Notes under the pieces: model-generated | Databases searched by the model: none | Seen by the model: the letters and a program-made list of their open reading frames with translations, nothing else | Told to the model about the DNA's origin: nothing | Assembly: GCF_028389875.1 (NCBI RefSeq) | Contig: NC_084670.1 | Coordinates: forward strand, 10,387,383 to 10,451,382 | Length of the DNA: 64,000 nucleotides | Origin: Rhea pennata | Taxonomy: Eukaryota > Chordata > Aves > Rheiformes > Rheidae | Direction of reading: 5' to 3' | Translations under genes and position numbers: made by a program | Part shown: positions 44,746 through 56,882 of the stretch, piece after piece | How positions within the stretch are numbered: position 1 is the first letter of the stretch | How the letters are laid out: every line of letters begins with the position of its first letter

Positions 44746-47700
44746 AGGTGGCTGGGAGACCATTTCAGTGGAAAAAAGAAGTTTTCAAATATGGTGAGGA
44801 AAAGAGAGAAGAGCGAATACCATGCAAACCTAGGAAAAAAAAAAAAAAGCTCTTTGGCCCCTCCTCCCGTCTCTCAGTCCCCAAATAATGTGATATTCAT
44901 TTCATTCCTATTCATCAGAGCTCATTTCCCTTGTAAGGAAATAAAAAGTGCTCCGCTCCAATCTATGCAGCAGGGAGATAGGTGAGTGTCTGGAGTGCAA
45001 TATCAGCTCAGTCAATCATTTGCAATGCAAACCCTTCATAAAACCATCCCAGTTCCACTTTGCAAAATGACTCCAATAAATAACAAAACAATATGCATGC
45101 ACTCATAAGGAAGTAAGAGATTAAACAAAGACTTAGACCTTATAATCATTGCTGCTCTAGGGTAGGAATAATTTACACTAGCAAACACCTGTCTGATGTG
45201 TTTCTTAGCAGGTTTTGCAGGCTTTTCCCAATTCCTATTCTTATCCAATATTTCAAATTTATTTTTACCCAGAATGTTTAGAAAAAACATCCTCTTCTAT
45301 TTACCAGTGAATACATTTGAAGTCATAAGCCCTTAGAGAACAACTGGCTGCAGAATGATGGCCCCTCAAATTAGCAACTATTCATTGCCTATACGACAGA
45401 CATGCCATCTTCCAAAACCTCTGAGCTAAGCAACCTTGCTTCCACCAGTAAACTCTTCTTTTTTCTGCTTATATTTAAAAGATATTCTTTCTTTTGTTTT
45501 ATTTTATATAAAAATACTTATCAGCAGAGAAAGAGCCTCAGAAGCCTATGGGCAGAACAGGTCTAGGCACAGGCATTTGCCAGCAACGAGAACACTCCCT
45601 AACCTGAACCATGGTCTTGAAGTGTTTGGATTAGTGAGATTTCTGTTGTGTTTGAATTCAGTCCTTTCAGGTACATCAGCAGTGTGTTAACCCAACATCT
45701 ACAAGGATCAAAGCAAATGGAATCATTTCTGCACATCTCAAGCTTGACCATTATCTCATGGTGTTCACCAGGTGCCACAAGTTTGGTTACGAGTCTCTGC
45801 AACACAGGGAGTTGCCTGGAATGTGACCAATGCACTTCGAGTCCATGCTGCCGTACTGTGCAGCTCTAATGATTATTTTCACACCCCCCCCCTAATTCTC
45901 TCTAGGCTTCCTACTGAAGCATTAGGGATGCTTAATGTGGGGCTTGATAGTTCTCTGAGGGGTCAAGATGCTTACAGCCATCACCCCTCCCTGGGAAACC
46001 CGCTCTTTCAGCTCATTGCTGCCTCTTCCCTCTGTGCTCCAAGTGAATGGTGTTTTATTTACAGTCAGGACACAAAGCTGAAGCCCAGGATGAGAAACTG
46101 CCAATGTCAGGGACAGAAATAATATCTGTGATTGACTTAATATCCAAGACAATGACTGACAGGCCAAACATAGCACATGATCAGAGCCTTTGATGAACAA
46201 GTGGAATGAAATTCATACGAAGGCTGCAAGAGGAGACCTTAGGGGAAAAAATATATACCCCAAAAAAACTCAGCCTTGCAGCAGCAGTCACTGAAGATAC
46301 ACAACGAGATTGCGGCCTGCCGTTACGCCAACCTCCCTGAACATAGGAGCATGGGATAATATCTGAATATTTGAAAACACAGGAAGAGATCCCCAACTGT
46401 CATTTTTGTTCTTGAAAGTGGAATGGACCAGTGTGTCCTCAGAATTATCCTGGGTCACAGCAATGGGAGGCTAATACAGGAAAAAAAGAAGAAACACAAG
46501 TACATCAAGTAGGAGGTCTGCAAAGGGTCCTTGGCTTGGTTTCAGCTGGCTTCAGCAGATCCCTTGAGGCTCTTTGGGGCTGCAGAGCAAGGCAGCTTTG
46601 GTTCATACAGTGGTGAGGGAATGCCACGATGCTAGGATGCAAGTGGGAACTGTGTCATTCAAGAGGACTCAGCCACTTGCAAGGCCTTCCAGCAAGGTGC
46701 TGTGGTTGCTCCTGCCCCCATCATGTCTGGGTATCCAGTGCCCATTTGGTAAGGCACAACAGGGTCCTTCCAGGTGCCACCTGGGGTCCTGGAGCAAGAA
46801 AAAGGCTGCAGAGATGCAGCACCATTGTGTTGGATCCCAATAGCTGGCCTCAGGGACACAGGGGGGCTACAAACAGCTGTGTGAGTCTTACATTTGGCAA
46901 GTGGCCTCTGAGGGTGCTTGCATCATGCCAGGACACCAGACACAAAACCTCAAAATCCCCATGGTTCAGAGCATGAGCCAAACTTACCTTAGCCAAGGAC
47001 TGAAGGATATTTGCTCTAGAGGCAAGCTACTTAACAGCAACACAGATCTAGAGGCATCTGGGACTTCCCTGGACTTATAGACCAAAAAAGGTCTGGTCAT
47101 CTGTTCCCCATGTCTCTCCCTTGGCCCCAAATCCTTCTCCATCCCAGACCAAAACCGGCACCCTTTGCTGAAACCCAAACTAGGATACACCATATCATGG
47201 GAAGACAGTAGAAATGCTGGAGAGCATCTGGAGAGCTTTTCCATGACTGTGAGACATGTGGTGGCCACTGTTGTGAGTAAGGTACCAGATCTGAACAGGG
47301 GACCCACAGGAATAAACACATTCTCAGCTAGCAGCCGGTGAGGTAGAGGCTGGGTGTGAAAGGTTGTAGCAAACACATATTCTCTGCAGAGCTGAAGCAC
47401 AAGGCAATGTGGCATATACTCATTTTCTGCTCTACCAAATGGATCTGGTAGATGTCACTAGCAATAAATACAAAAAAGAAGGGCAGGCATGTTCAGTTTA
47501 GATTTCTGTATCAAGCCTTCACTGATGAGTTGGGGTGTGTATTTTTGGCACAGCGCAATACCAGGAGCAGTAAGCAATCTAGATGCTGCACACGACAGTC
47601 CAGGCTCACAATTTACAAGTGGCCTGAGCTCTGTCTCATCTTCTATTCCCCTGCAAATTTTATGTCCGTGACAGAGTTGCCTGATGGTGACAGCTCAGTT

Positions 47701-48879
47701 AAAGCCAAAGGAGGAGAAAAAAGCAAAGGTTACAATCAACTCAGCACTAGCATTTACCCTGCATTCCCTGGGGTAGGAAGAGGTGGTACAATGAGATAGT
47801 TGTCCTGCAACCTTATTAGCAAATAGTAGGCAGCTGCTGGCAGAGTAGTTGAGACAGACATGTTCCTAATCCAGTGCAAACTGAACTCAGATTAGTTAGT
47901 CTACGGTTTTGCACTAACTTTCAGCAGGTCTCAGCCCACATCGCTGCCAAGAGGCTGGTCATGCCTTCTGCTGCTCAAGGCATCCACCTCCATGCAGGCT
48001 TTAGCTGGTTTAAACCTTCACTCCAACACCTGTTTGCAGTACCAGGTCCACAGCACCCTGCTGCAACCAGCAGGACATGGCTTCACTGGGCGATGCAAGA
48101 AAAGGGGTGATTGGCACGTGGGATGGCTTCGCTACTAAACCTTGATGTAGACATCCAGAGAAGGAACTCCCAGCAGTTGTCCACAACCTCATCTGGCCAG
48201 TCTTTCCTCTTTTTTCCTGCTGACATATTATAATCTTGGATTTCTGAGACCTGCTCTCTGAGCCATGGTTGTCGCACACAATTTCCCCTCTCAGCTGTGT
48301 TGACAAGTAATAGAATTACCCTCCTTCCCCAGCTTATCAGCCAAGAAGTCGTTGCTTTTAATTCAGTGATAAATCTTTGTTCCATTGAAGAGAGAAGGGC
48401 AAGAGGAGGGGAAGGAGTGGTATACCCATAAACAGGGAGCTGATAGCTCAGCTGATAGCTGATGAATTTACAGGGATTATACCAGTCCTTTCGCTGAAGC
48501 CAAAAAGCCACATAGCTACACAGACCCATGCAACCTGTCTGCATTTGCCTGCAATAAATAATTCAAAAGACAGGAAATTTGCCCTTTGCTGTAATTAATT
48601 ACAGCACAACACAAGCCAGGGTAAACATTTCACTTGGCTGCAGGTAGAAGAGCATGCGGGGATCCCCAAACCCTAGCAAGCCCATCACCCTCCAACAGGC
48701 CAGCTGGGGCGAACGTCCATGCAGACGCGCATGCCGGGGGCAAGGTCCGGCAGAAGAGGAACGGGATGGGGGCAGGCTGCCTGCTAAATGCTGTATTCTG
48801 AGCCCAGGGACCGGTTTGGATGAGGCCACGCAATCGACCTAGTGACAAAGACGAGTGAAGAAGATGCTGGCAAAAAAAA
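44746..48879. other. Non-coding stretch
   Basis: No gene is supported. AT-rich sequence at 44.8-45.5 kb gives way to mixed sequence. A C9 run lies near 45884. Opposing frames at 46.6-48.5 kb overlap one another and have no motifs. Confidence 0.5.
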
Positions 48880-49600
48880 AAAAAGGGGGGGGTGCTGCTA
48901 GGTTTTGCCCGCCGTTACTAGAGATTTGGGCAGCAGAGGGAGCTCGCTCCTCTGATATGAACAATTTCCACCTGCAACTATGGCGCGGGTGTCCCGAGGT
49001 TGTGGGTTCTCTGCGCTGACGGGGTTGCATTTCTGGGAGCTCGCAGGACAGAGGACTGCAGATTTACTCGTGGGTGGGTATTCCCCTCTCACGAGGGGCT
49101 AGATGAGCTAAGTCAGCCCGTCCTCTCGACGTAGGGTAGATCCCGCCGACCCCATGTGCAATGTGGGTTGTGCTGTGCACAAGCACCCTGTGCCACCCAT
49201 AGTCCAACAAGTATCCTCAAGGGTCCTCAAGCCCCAAAAAGCATTCCCAAGGGTCAGACCTCAAGGACACTTAGGTACCCAAATACCCAGCCTCGTTGAG
49301 AGCTGTCGACTCAGAACTGAGCTAAAAAAGTGCCCATTCAGACTCCCCACAGCCTGTCCTCGGGTCAGGCGATTGGGACGTAGCTGTGAGAGGGTCAGGC
49401 CATCTCCTGCCAGCACTGGCAGCTCACAGAGGGCATGAGATGCAGCCGCGGCAGCTATGAGACGTGGCAGGGACTGCGCAGTAGCCGGGGGCGGGCTGGC
49501 CTCCTCCCTTGGCAGCGAATGTGGCCCCGCCAGGCCAGCGGAGCCCGTGGGCACTGGGATTTAAGAGCGGAGCTGCTCTACACAGAGAGATCTGCGGAGG
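48880..49600. promoter_or_regulatory. CpG-rich island, possible promoter
   Basis: By eye there are about 13 CpG between 48961 and 49150 and about 12 between 49441 and 49600, against very few in the flanking kilobases. Features include GGCGCGGG, CCGGGGGCGGGC (Sp1-type box near 49485) and GCAGCCGCGGCAGC. A CTCF-like word (gCAGCAGAGGGAGC, 48930-48943, about 12 of 14 consensus positions) sits at the left edge. No coding exon is recognised, so the transcript, if any, may be non-coding. Direction is not determined. Confidence 0.5.
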
Positions 49601-51344
49601 ACAGCAATAGCCTAAAAACCTGTGTGCCAACAAGGCTTGAGGCTGAAAGGCAAGAAAAACAAGAGTTATGTCATTCAGTATTTGAAAGTATTTTTATAAT
49701 TTTTTTTTTTTTTTGGCAAACTTTTATATGAACTTTAAGAAGCAAAAAAAAAGTACTTTTCCTTTGTTCTTTTCATTTTAACTCACTTCAGCAAACCTAA
49801 CCTAGATTCACACTATTTTCAGTGTTGCTTGAGTGTACATTTCAGTTCCCCCCCATCCCTTAAACATGCTCATACAAAATACCATCCAAAAAGCTCCTGA
49901 CGGCTACAAACTTGAAAGCTCAAAAACTATTTTAAAGCAATCCCTGGAAGATGCGGTAGATGGCACTCCCGATACGATATTCTGGGCCTGTAACTCCACT
50001 CTTGAAGTTAAACTAAAATAAAAAACCTGGAAAAGTTCGGGAGAGCTTTAAGTCTCTTAATTTAAATCCAGATGCTGAACGTCTGGAAGAAATTCCTGAC
50101 ACTTGAAGCTGCTTTTCCCACCTTCTTCAATAAGAACGGCCTCTTCCCCAAGTTATCAGCACAGTTTGAGTGTGGGATTCCTGAAACAGCAGGTAGCCCC
50201 ACATGGAGAGATTTGAAGGAAGGCAGGTGGAGAAAGGGCATGGCTGATTTTGTTATCATTAATAGTAACTAATCCTCTCAAAAAATTTCTCACCTAGAGG
50301 ACCCAATATAATGCTTGGTGGAGAAATGGCATTGGATGTGGCTGCTTTTCTGTGTCAGGGTTGGTGTTTTTCAGTTGTGACTGGCTTTGGGGGGAAGAGG
50401 TGCCTCATCGCTGACCCATTTTCTTTATAGTTTCACGCTGAAGTCTTCTGAATGCCTCTTCTGCTTTGCACGGCCACTGAGGATGCTGGTCTGTCCCAGT
50501 GACACCAGCACACACAAATGCAATAGGAGAAATTACTAACAATAGAGGCATGGCAAAAAATAAGCAAATTATGTCTAATTGAGTCTTAAATCCTACTGAG
50601 CAGATGATTGGATCCTGTGAGTACAAGAAAGGCAGAGAAATAGCAAGACCCAGATTCACTTAAGTCAGGATATAGTTGTCTACTCTGGCAGGATCCTGTT
50701 CCCATTTTAAGTGCCTCTCTAGAAATCCAACCTTTTACATAGCTTCCATTTTTTCCCATAAAATGCAGTGATCTTCATGTATTTCGTACAACGTAGGCCA
50801 AACGAATCTCTCTGTCCTGCACTTCAGAACAAGAAATTAAACAAGAGTTAAAATTACTTACTGATACTCTTTAAAAAGTGACATTTCAGAGCTTTTTTCA
50901 CCAAATCTGTTTTTAATTAAAACAAAAAGCAACACATAATTTTTTTTAATCTGTTATTAAACTCTTTGATTCCAGGATCTCAAGGAAAAAAAAAAAAACC
51001 TAAAAAAAACCCTAGACTACTCTCCTGATAGCACATTGCTTATTTCTCTGTGTTAATCTCACTCTTCTTTTGCCTGCTGTAACTCTAAAGTAATAAAACT
51101 TTTGACAAAAAAAACCCATCCCCTACTAAAGTCCTCTGAAGGTGATTTGTCCCATGCCAAGTCTGCCAGGAAGCAGGATAGGGACAAGTGTCTTTGACTC
51201 TCGCAGTTGCTCCCTTGTTCCTCAGTCAGGCTGCATTTTGAGAAATATTTTAAAATACATATGATCTGGTTATAGGTGCGGCAGTAGATTTGTGGTTAGA
51301 GGCCTAAATGCCTCAGGCACCCAAATCCCACTGTAAGGCCATGG

Positions 51345-51370
51345 GAAAAAGCCATGGGAATGGCTTTTTC
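51345..51370. repeat. Perfect 11-bp inverted repeat
   Basis: GAAAAAGCCAT (51345-51355) is the exact reverse complement of ATGGCTTTTTC (51360-51370), with a four-base GGGA loop. It could form a small hairpin. No transcript context is visible. Confidence 0.9.
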
Positions 51371-51756
51371 ACACATAAATGATATCTTGCTGTAGTTCGC
51401 TCTCACTGGGCCCCAGCAGAAGAAGAAAGATGCTGGAAACCCCAGGATCTGTGTGGTGTGTGGCATTCCTGTAGGCCAGCAGGAGCTGTGCAGACATCAA
51501 GCTGAGCGAGGCTCTTACTTGCTAATGATGTCAATGCTCAGCCTGTGCGCAGGTCCAGGGGCTGCTGCGCCGCCGGCCACAGCTCTGTGCCCCAGTAATG
51601 CATGGGCTGGAATGTGCCCACAGAATCAACTCTTTTTAGGCAGTTTTGTACATTTGACAGGCTTTTAGAAATACTCCAAGACTGAAAACAAGGGGGGTGA
51701 AAGAATGGGTCATAATTTTCTTTGGATATAATATAGAGACATTGATAAAAATGGTT

Positions 51757-51811
51757 AGCATTTTGCTGGCCTCCAACATTTTGCAGCATTTTGCAGGGCC
51801 TCCAACACACT
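51757..51811. repeat. Short tandem duplication, period about 28 bp
   Basis: AGCATTTTGCTGGCCTCCAAC at about 51757 recurs at 51785 as AGCATTTTGCAGGGCCTCCAAC, with one substitution and one inserted base over about 22 bases. It is probably a local slippage duplication. Confidence 0.7.
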
Positions 51812-53999
51812 CTGAGCTCTGTGTTAGTCATCTCTGTTGGCGAGGGACCACTCTGGAGTTCTTAATTTAGTTTCATATAGCACAGGATTAGGCAAGAAAA
51901 TAGTACACAGTCTCTCCCGCACAGAAATAGGTGCATGCTAGTGCATTTTATACTACTAACATCTTCAGTGTTTCAGCAAGCTGAGAACATACCACACAAA
52001 GAATCAGCGTTTTCACGGAGGTGTTGTTGAGGGGAACGTGGACACCAGAGGTAAAAGCCATGTCTCTGCATATCCATCCAAAGCTGGAGCTGCTAAGTTA
52101 CGAGGACAACTCATAGCAGAACACTGGCAACCTTGTTTTGAAGGTTACATACAACCTTCAGGTCTGTGCATGCCTTAGCATGTCAAAGGAAGGCTGGATT
52201 ATAAATGTCTGCTCTTCACAACATCTCTCTATGCATGTCACTAGCAAAGGCAATAACAGGATATTTTATATTCTGCAGGTTACGTCCTACTTCAGTGACC
52301 CAGGTGCAAGAAATCTGATATTAAGTAAGCTGGGGAACTTGTGTTTCTCTCTTAATGGGATCCAGACTCTCATTAATCCTTTACTGAGATGTGTGTTACC
52401 AGAAGAAGGCATGTGTAATCAGCAAGACTGATGTGCTGGTTTTTGGATGAACTATGTTCAGTTGCCATGGTGGGGAAGGCCTGATGAGCAAATTCCTGTT
52501 GCAAAGCCAAAGCAAGGAGCCATCCCCATCCCAAAGGTGTTACATGGGAGAAGACTGTTTCCTACTGGTATCCTTCAGCTGGGCAACTGACATACCTCCT
52601 TTGTATGATTTATTTCTCAAATATAGTTTCTAAAAAATAAAAAATTCACAGAAGTAAGAAGTGATTGTACTTTTTACCCCCACTAGGAAAAAGACACACT
52701 GGAATTCTCCTTCCTGAACCAGAGGTCAGCAGCAATCAGGACAGCAAAAGTCAGGCAATATGAAGGGGATCAAGTGGGTCCTGGCTCCTTGCTGGCCTTT
52801 TACTGTAGCTCATTGCCCTAGGAGGAACCTGAGGCTAGCAAAGTGGGGTGCAGGATTCAGCTTTGACCCCCTTCAATGCTGCCTGAAATATCTCTCACTG
52901 GGTTATTTTTCATGCCTTGATCACTTCAGTTGGTTGTATCTCTGAAAAGAAGGTGGATCTCTAAAGGCTGGTCTTTGGGCACAAACCACACAAAGATTTT
53001 CAACCCTGCTGGAAGAGACAGAAGGAGAAAGTAGCCAAATTTTGCAGAGAGAGGATTTGTGATTCATGTATGATCACAAACCCCAAATGCAGCCATGGCA
53101 ATGAAGCTGTTGACCTTGACAAGGTCACAGGAAAGGCATATAGCTTTTGGTCTGTCTTCCTATTTTCTCCTTGATCCTTGATGCATTGCCTAAATGTTGT
53201 GATTTGTTTGGACAGAAAGAGCCAATTTGCTAAAGACAAAAATGTCCACAGGAACATAAGCTTTTCAAGACCACCTTCACTAGGAAAGAGGGCTCCCAGC
53301 CCCTGATAGAAGATCAGGGGTAAGTGCTGGTGAGGGTGCTGCGAGGCCTTGGATGCTTTGTCAGGTGGGGACGATAGCTGAATACAGACTTGGGTGCTAT
53401 TCGGTGGGTGCTTCCTACTTTCCTCCCATTATACTCTTCGCATGTTCACGAGGACCAGTGAAATATTTCAAAATTCAGAAAGATTTGCAGGAGCAGAAAT
53501 CTGTTTCACATTCCTTTTATATATATCAGCCTTCTCAGAAGGGTTGTTTAAGACCTTCCAAAAGCTTGTGTATGGTAGAGTAGCTCTTGAAAAGCACTGA
53601 CATCCAGAAGGGTGACATTTGCACTGAGACGTAGTTGCTTCTTTGTTGTGTGTAAAAGCAGAAAATAATTAAATCAAACCCACAGTAAAATTTCCAGGTA
53701 GACAACTGCCACTGCCCATGTATCTGGTAAGAAGGGGAGTTTTCGGGCCAGCTGCATCTCAAATAAGTCAACAAACCTCCATACCCTGCACAAAGGTCTG
53801 GTGTAAAAATGAAATAATCCACTGAAATTCTACTCTGACGTTCTTTTCTATGTTTTAGCCAGTGCCTTAACAAATATTTAAAAAATCTAAAAGAAAGATG
53901 ACAACAAAATAATCTTTAAATACTTAAAGAACAGCTTACAATCAATTAAAGACTTCATAAACAGGAGAACATAAACAACATCAAAAAAAATCCTGCATA

Positions 54000-55560
54000 T
54001 TATAAAATGATTTGCAGTAGAATGGCTTGCATGAAGAGATTAGATATGCTTTGCAGCATAAAACATTATTCTGTAAAGGCATTATGTTTAAGCAAACACA
54101 CCACGCTAATTGTATTAGAGGAAGTTCAGGTGAAACATAATTCCCGGCTTAGAAAATCAAAGGACGCAGGTTAAACACTATGTGTCGGTCAGACTGCCTG
54201 AAATTTGCTGGCAGGTCTTAAGCAGGATTTTTTATATTGGTTAAGTTATCAATATTTCTTTTTTTACTAGACTATAAAATGTGGGTTTTTTCTAAGGTAC
54301 TAAAATGTTAAGGACTTCAACAGCTTTAATTAAATATAATGGAATCTATTATGTATCTGAAATAAGGAAATATATTTTGCAATTATTTCAAATATTACTA
54401 CAGACTAACTAACTATGTAGTTAGAAGCAGTTCCTAACATTGCTATTATTCTAAAAATATTCCCCCAATTAGTAAACTATTTTAATCCATTAAATTGCTT
54501 TTTGGTTATGAAAATAATTAACACATAATATAGGGTATATATGCAGCATATAAACAATGTAATCATTTATTTTGGCCAAAAATGGATATGATCCACAGCT
54601 AAATGTCAGATCCGGCCAATGCACAGTCTGTATCAGAGAATTTTTAAAGAATTTGCACATAGCATTTTACATACATGTACAGAGTTAGTGTATGTATGTG
54701 CTGGCACTTTTCCTTAGTGCTTTTAGATGATGGTATTAGCAACATATAACTTTTTTTAAAAGAAAGCATCCACTGCACCTACTCTCCTGCAGACAAATTT
54801 CCTCTCAGAGCTTCTCAGATGGAGAAGGAATAAAAATGTACAAACAGAGTGAAATCATCTGTTTTTGTTAGTTATAATACAAGTTAGAAATACTGACTCT
54901 GGGAGTAGTGGGATGCAAAGCGAAATATGTGCTGCTCCCCCCCTCCCCTGCTTTTTGATAGAGCACACATGCACAAAGACAACATTGAACCTCCTCACGT
55001 AAAATAGACTTTGTCTTGTCAAAATGATACTGATCTGGCATGATATGACAGGAAATTACAATAAATAAAAGAAAAGGATCAAACATAAGAAAGAGAAGAA
55101 AAATGGCACTCACACGGGGAGGAAGCTTCCTAGCGTATGATAAATTGGAAAATGGACATACAGAACATGCCGACATACATTTTTAATGGCCCAATTGCTC
55201 AATTAATTCTTTCCCTTTTCCCTTTTTAATGTGAAAATCGTCATAATTCCTCCCAGATTAGTATAGATACAGGCCGACAGTCTCTCCTGCTCAAGGTATT
55301 TGCGGGACATAATTCATTCATAAAGCCATAATGCACTCATCTATCATCAGAAATATTTTTTTTCTCTCTCTTTTTTTTTTCTTTTCCTTTCCCCCTCTCC
55401 CGTTTGTGCTTGGGGCTCTCACTGAGTCTCTGGGCACTGATGTATTAGCTGGCATATGCAAGCTATGAATTATCAACTGAAAGGAGTCAATTATCCACTC
55501 TAAAAATGAGTGTCTGGGCACCAATAGCCTGAGGGGCCTTTTTTGTATTTACGAAATGAT
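54000..55560. promoter_or_regulatory. Candidate cluster of conserved non-coding elements
   Basis: This is 1.5 kb of AT-rich, non-repetitive, non-coding sequence with many TAATTA/ATTAAT cores. Examples are CACGCTAATTGTATTAG near 54102, CTCAATTAATTC near 55197, CATAATTCATTCATAAAG near 55309, GAATTATCAACTG near 55466 and GTCAATTATCC near 55487. A long pyrimidine tract (55359-55401) separates two such patches. The composition matches the flanks of developmental regulators. Conservation is not measured. Confidence 0.42.
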
Positions 55561-55588
55561 TTCATGGCAAGTAGAGGTGTGTGTGGAA

Positions 55589-55617
55589 GGGGGACTGGGG
55601 GGGGGGGGGAGGGAGGG
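55589..55617 (+). repeat. G-rich tract with G-quadruplex potential
   Basis: A G5 run, ACT, then 13 consecutive G, A, GGG, A, GGG satisfies the four-G-tract rule for quadruplex formation. It lies between two AT-rich enhancer-like blocks. Confidence 0.85.
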
Positions 55618-55679
55618 AATGGGTTTTTTTTCCTTATGTCCACCCCTTAACCAGAGCAAGGCAAGAAAAAAAAATAAAA

Positions 55680-56530
55680 AGAACATTTTGAACTTTTAAT
55701 GCAATAATCCATTTTTATACACACAGACTTTTATGAGTGATTGCAGCTAGCTATAAACGAAACTTGTCTGGTGGCCATGTTGCCTGGGCTTCTCCTTCTC
55801 TATCTAGTCTCAGCTCAGCCTTCAATCAAAGCCAGGGCCCAAGCTGACTTCAGCTGCTAATAGACTGGATAGGAAATGGAATATTGGATAGTTTCTTGGT
55901 CCCTAGTCATTGGCCATGTGCCTTGTCATCTCTGCAGACATTGATTTCTCTCTCTCTTCCCCCCTCTCCCTCCCCACTTTCTGCTGTGAGGCTATGGCCT
56001 ACCAAGAGGTAGCACCACATCAGCAAACCTTGCGTTGAGTTACGCTTAGGGAAATGAGGTCATTAGACGGAATTACAGCGGGTTTTGATAGCTTGGTAAT
56101 AGGTTTTAATGATGGAATTTAACATAGGACCCCACTAGGGACAAGACTGATATACATCCAGACAGGTCACTTAATAAACCTCCACTCAGCACTTGAGTTG
56201 AGGAATTTAGGAGGCTCTGAAAACACAGCCCTTCTTAACCAAGCCAATACATCACCAGTAAGCAGTCTCTTCGGAACGCTTTTTATTATTATTTCTGAGC
56301 TGTTTGATTGACTTAAAACATGTCATTCCTTTAAATATGCACATTTATTTTACCAGACCTATTTTTGACAAGGATTTCTTTATGTGCCAAGTGTTTTTGT
56401 TAGATGTGAACAGGCTGTTGTGCTCTTCAATGCTGAAGAGCTCATTTGATGGTGTAGTAAATTGTTTGGAAGTTTGAAGAGCTTAGCTGTCCTTTAATGT
56501 ATTTGTTACTGACAGGTAAATTGCAGGTTA
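55680..56530. promoter_or_regulatory. Candidate conserved non-coding element cluster
   Basis: Non-coding, repeat-free sequence with CTTTTAATGCAATAATCC near 55695, GCTGCTAATAGAC near 55851, GGTTTTAATGATGG near 56103, and CTGTTTGATTGAC near 56301. It also holds a pyrimidine tract at about 55946-55979. The texture is as in the preceding block. Enhancer identity is inference. Confidence 0.38.
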
Positions 56531-56842
56531 AGTGCAAAAGCAGCATTAGCAGAGGAGTCCTGGCTTCCACAAATCTACCTTGGCCTCTAAGCTGAATACA
56601 AAAGGAAGGAAGGAATTAAATTTGACCCCTTGAATATGCTGTTCACTCTATCCCAGACTTATTTAGTAAGCTCCTTTAAGATGTTTTCTGTTTGTTCTGG
56701 CCTCATCTCAAGCAGGTACAAGAACGCCCACAAATGAGGATTCTTTATAGGGAGCCGAGTGGATCAAAGCCAGAACCATCGCTTTCCAGGTCTAACAGTG
56801 TAGAAGGGGCAGGTTCGAGGTGCTCTTGAAATTCATTTAAGT

Positions 56843-56882
56843 TGCTTTTTAAAACTATGATATGCTTTTTAATACTATGATA
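56843..56882. repeat. Tandem duplication of a 20-bp unit
   Basis: TGCTTTTTAAAACTATGATA (56843-56862) is followed directly by a copy differing at one base (56863-56882). It is AT-rich and probably a recent slippage event. Confidence 0.92.

Larger units (their letters stand above)
49601..53999. other. Non-coding AT-rich stretch
   Basis: No gene is supported. It holds T- and A-runs near 49700, 50940 and 50985, an 11-bp inverted repeat at 51345-51370, and a short duplicated patch at 51757-51811. Confidence 0.5.

Noticed and set aside
48083..48544. 153-codon minus-strand frame
   Set aside because: Trp/Ser/Leu mix without domain features; no boundaries typical of an exon.
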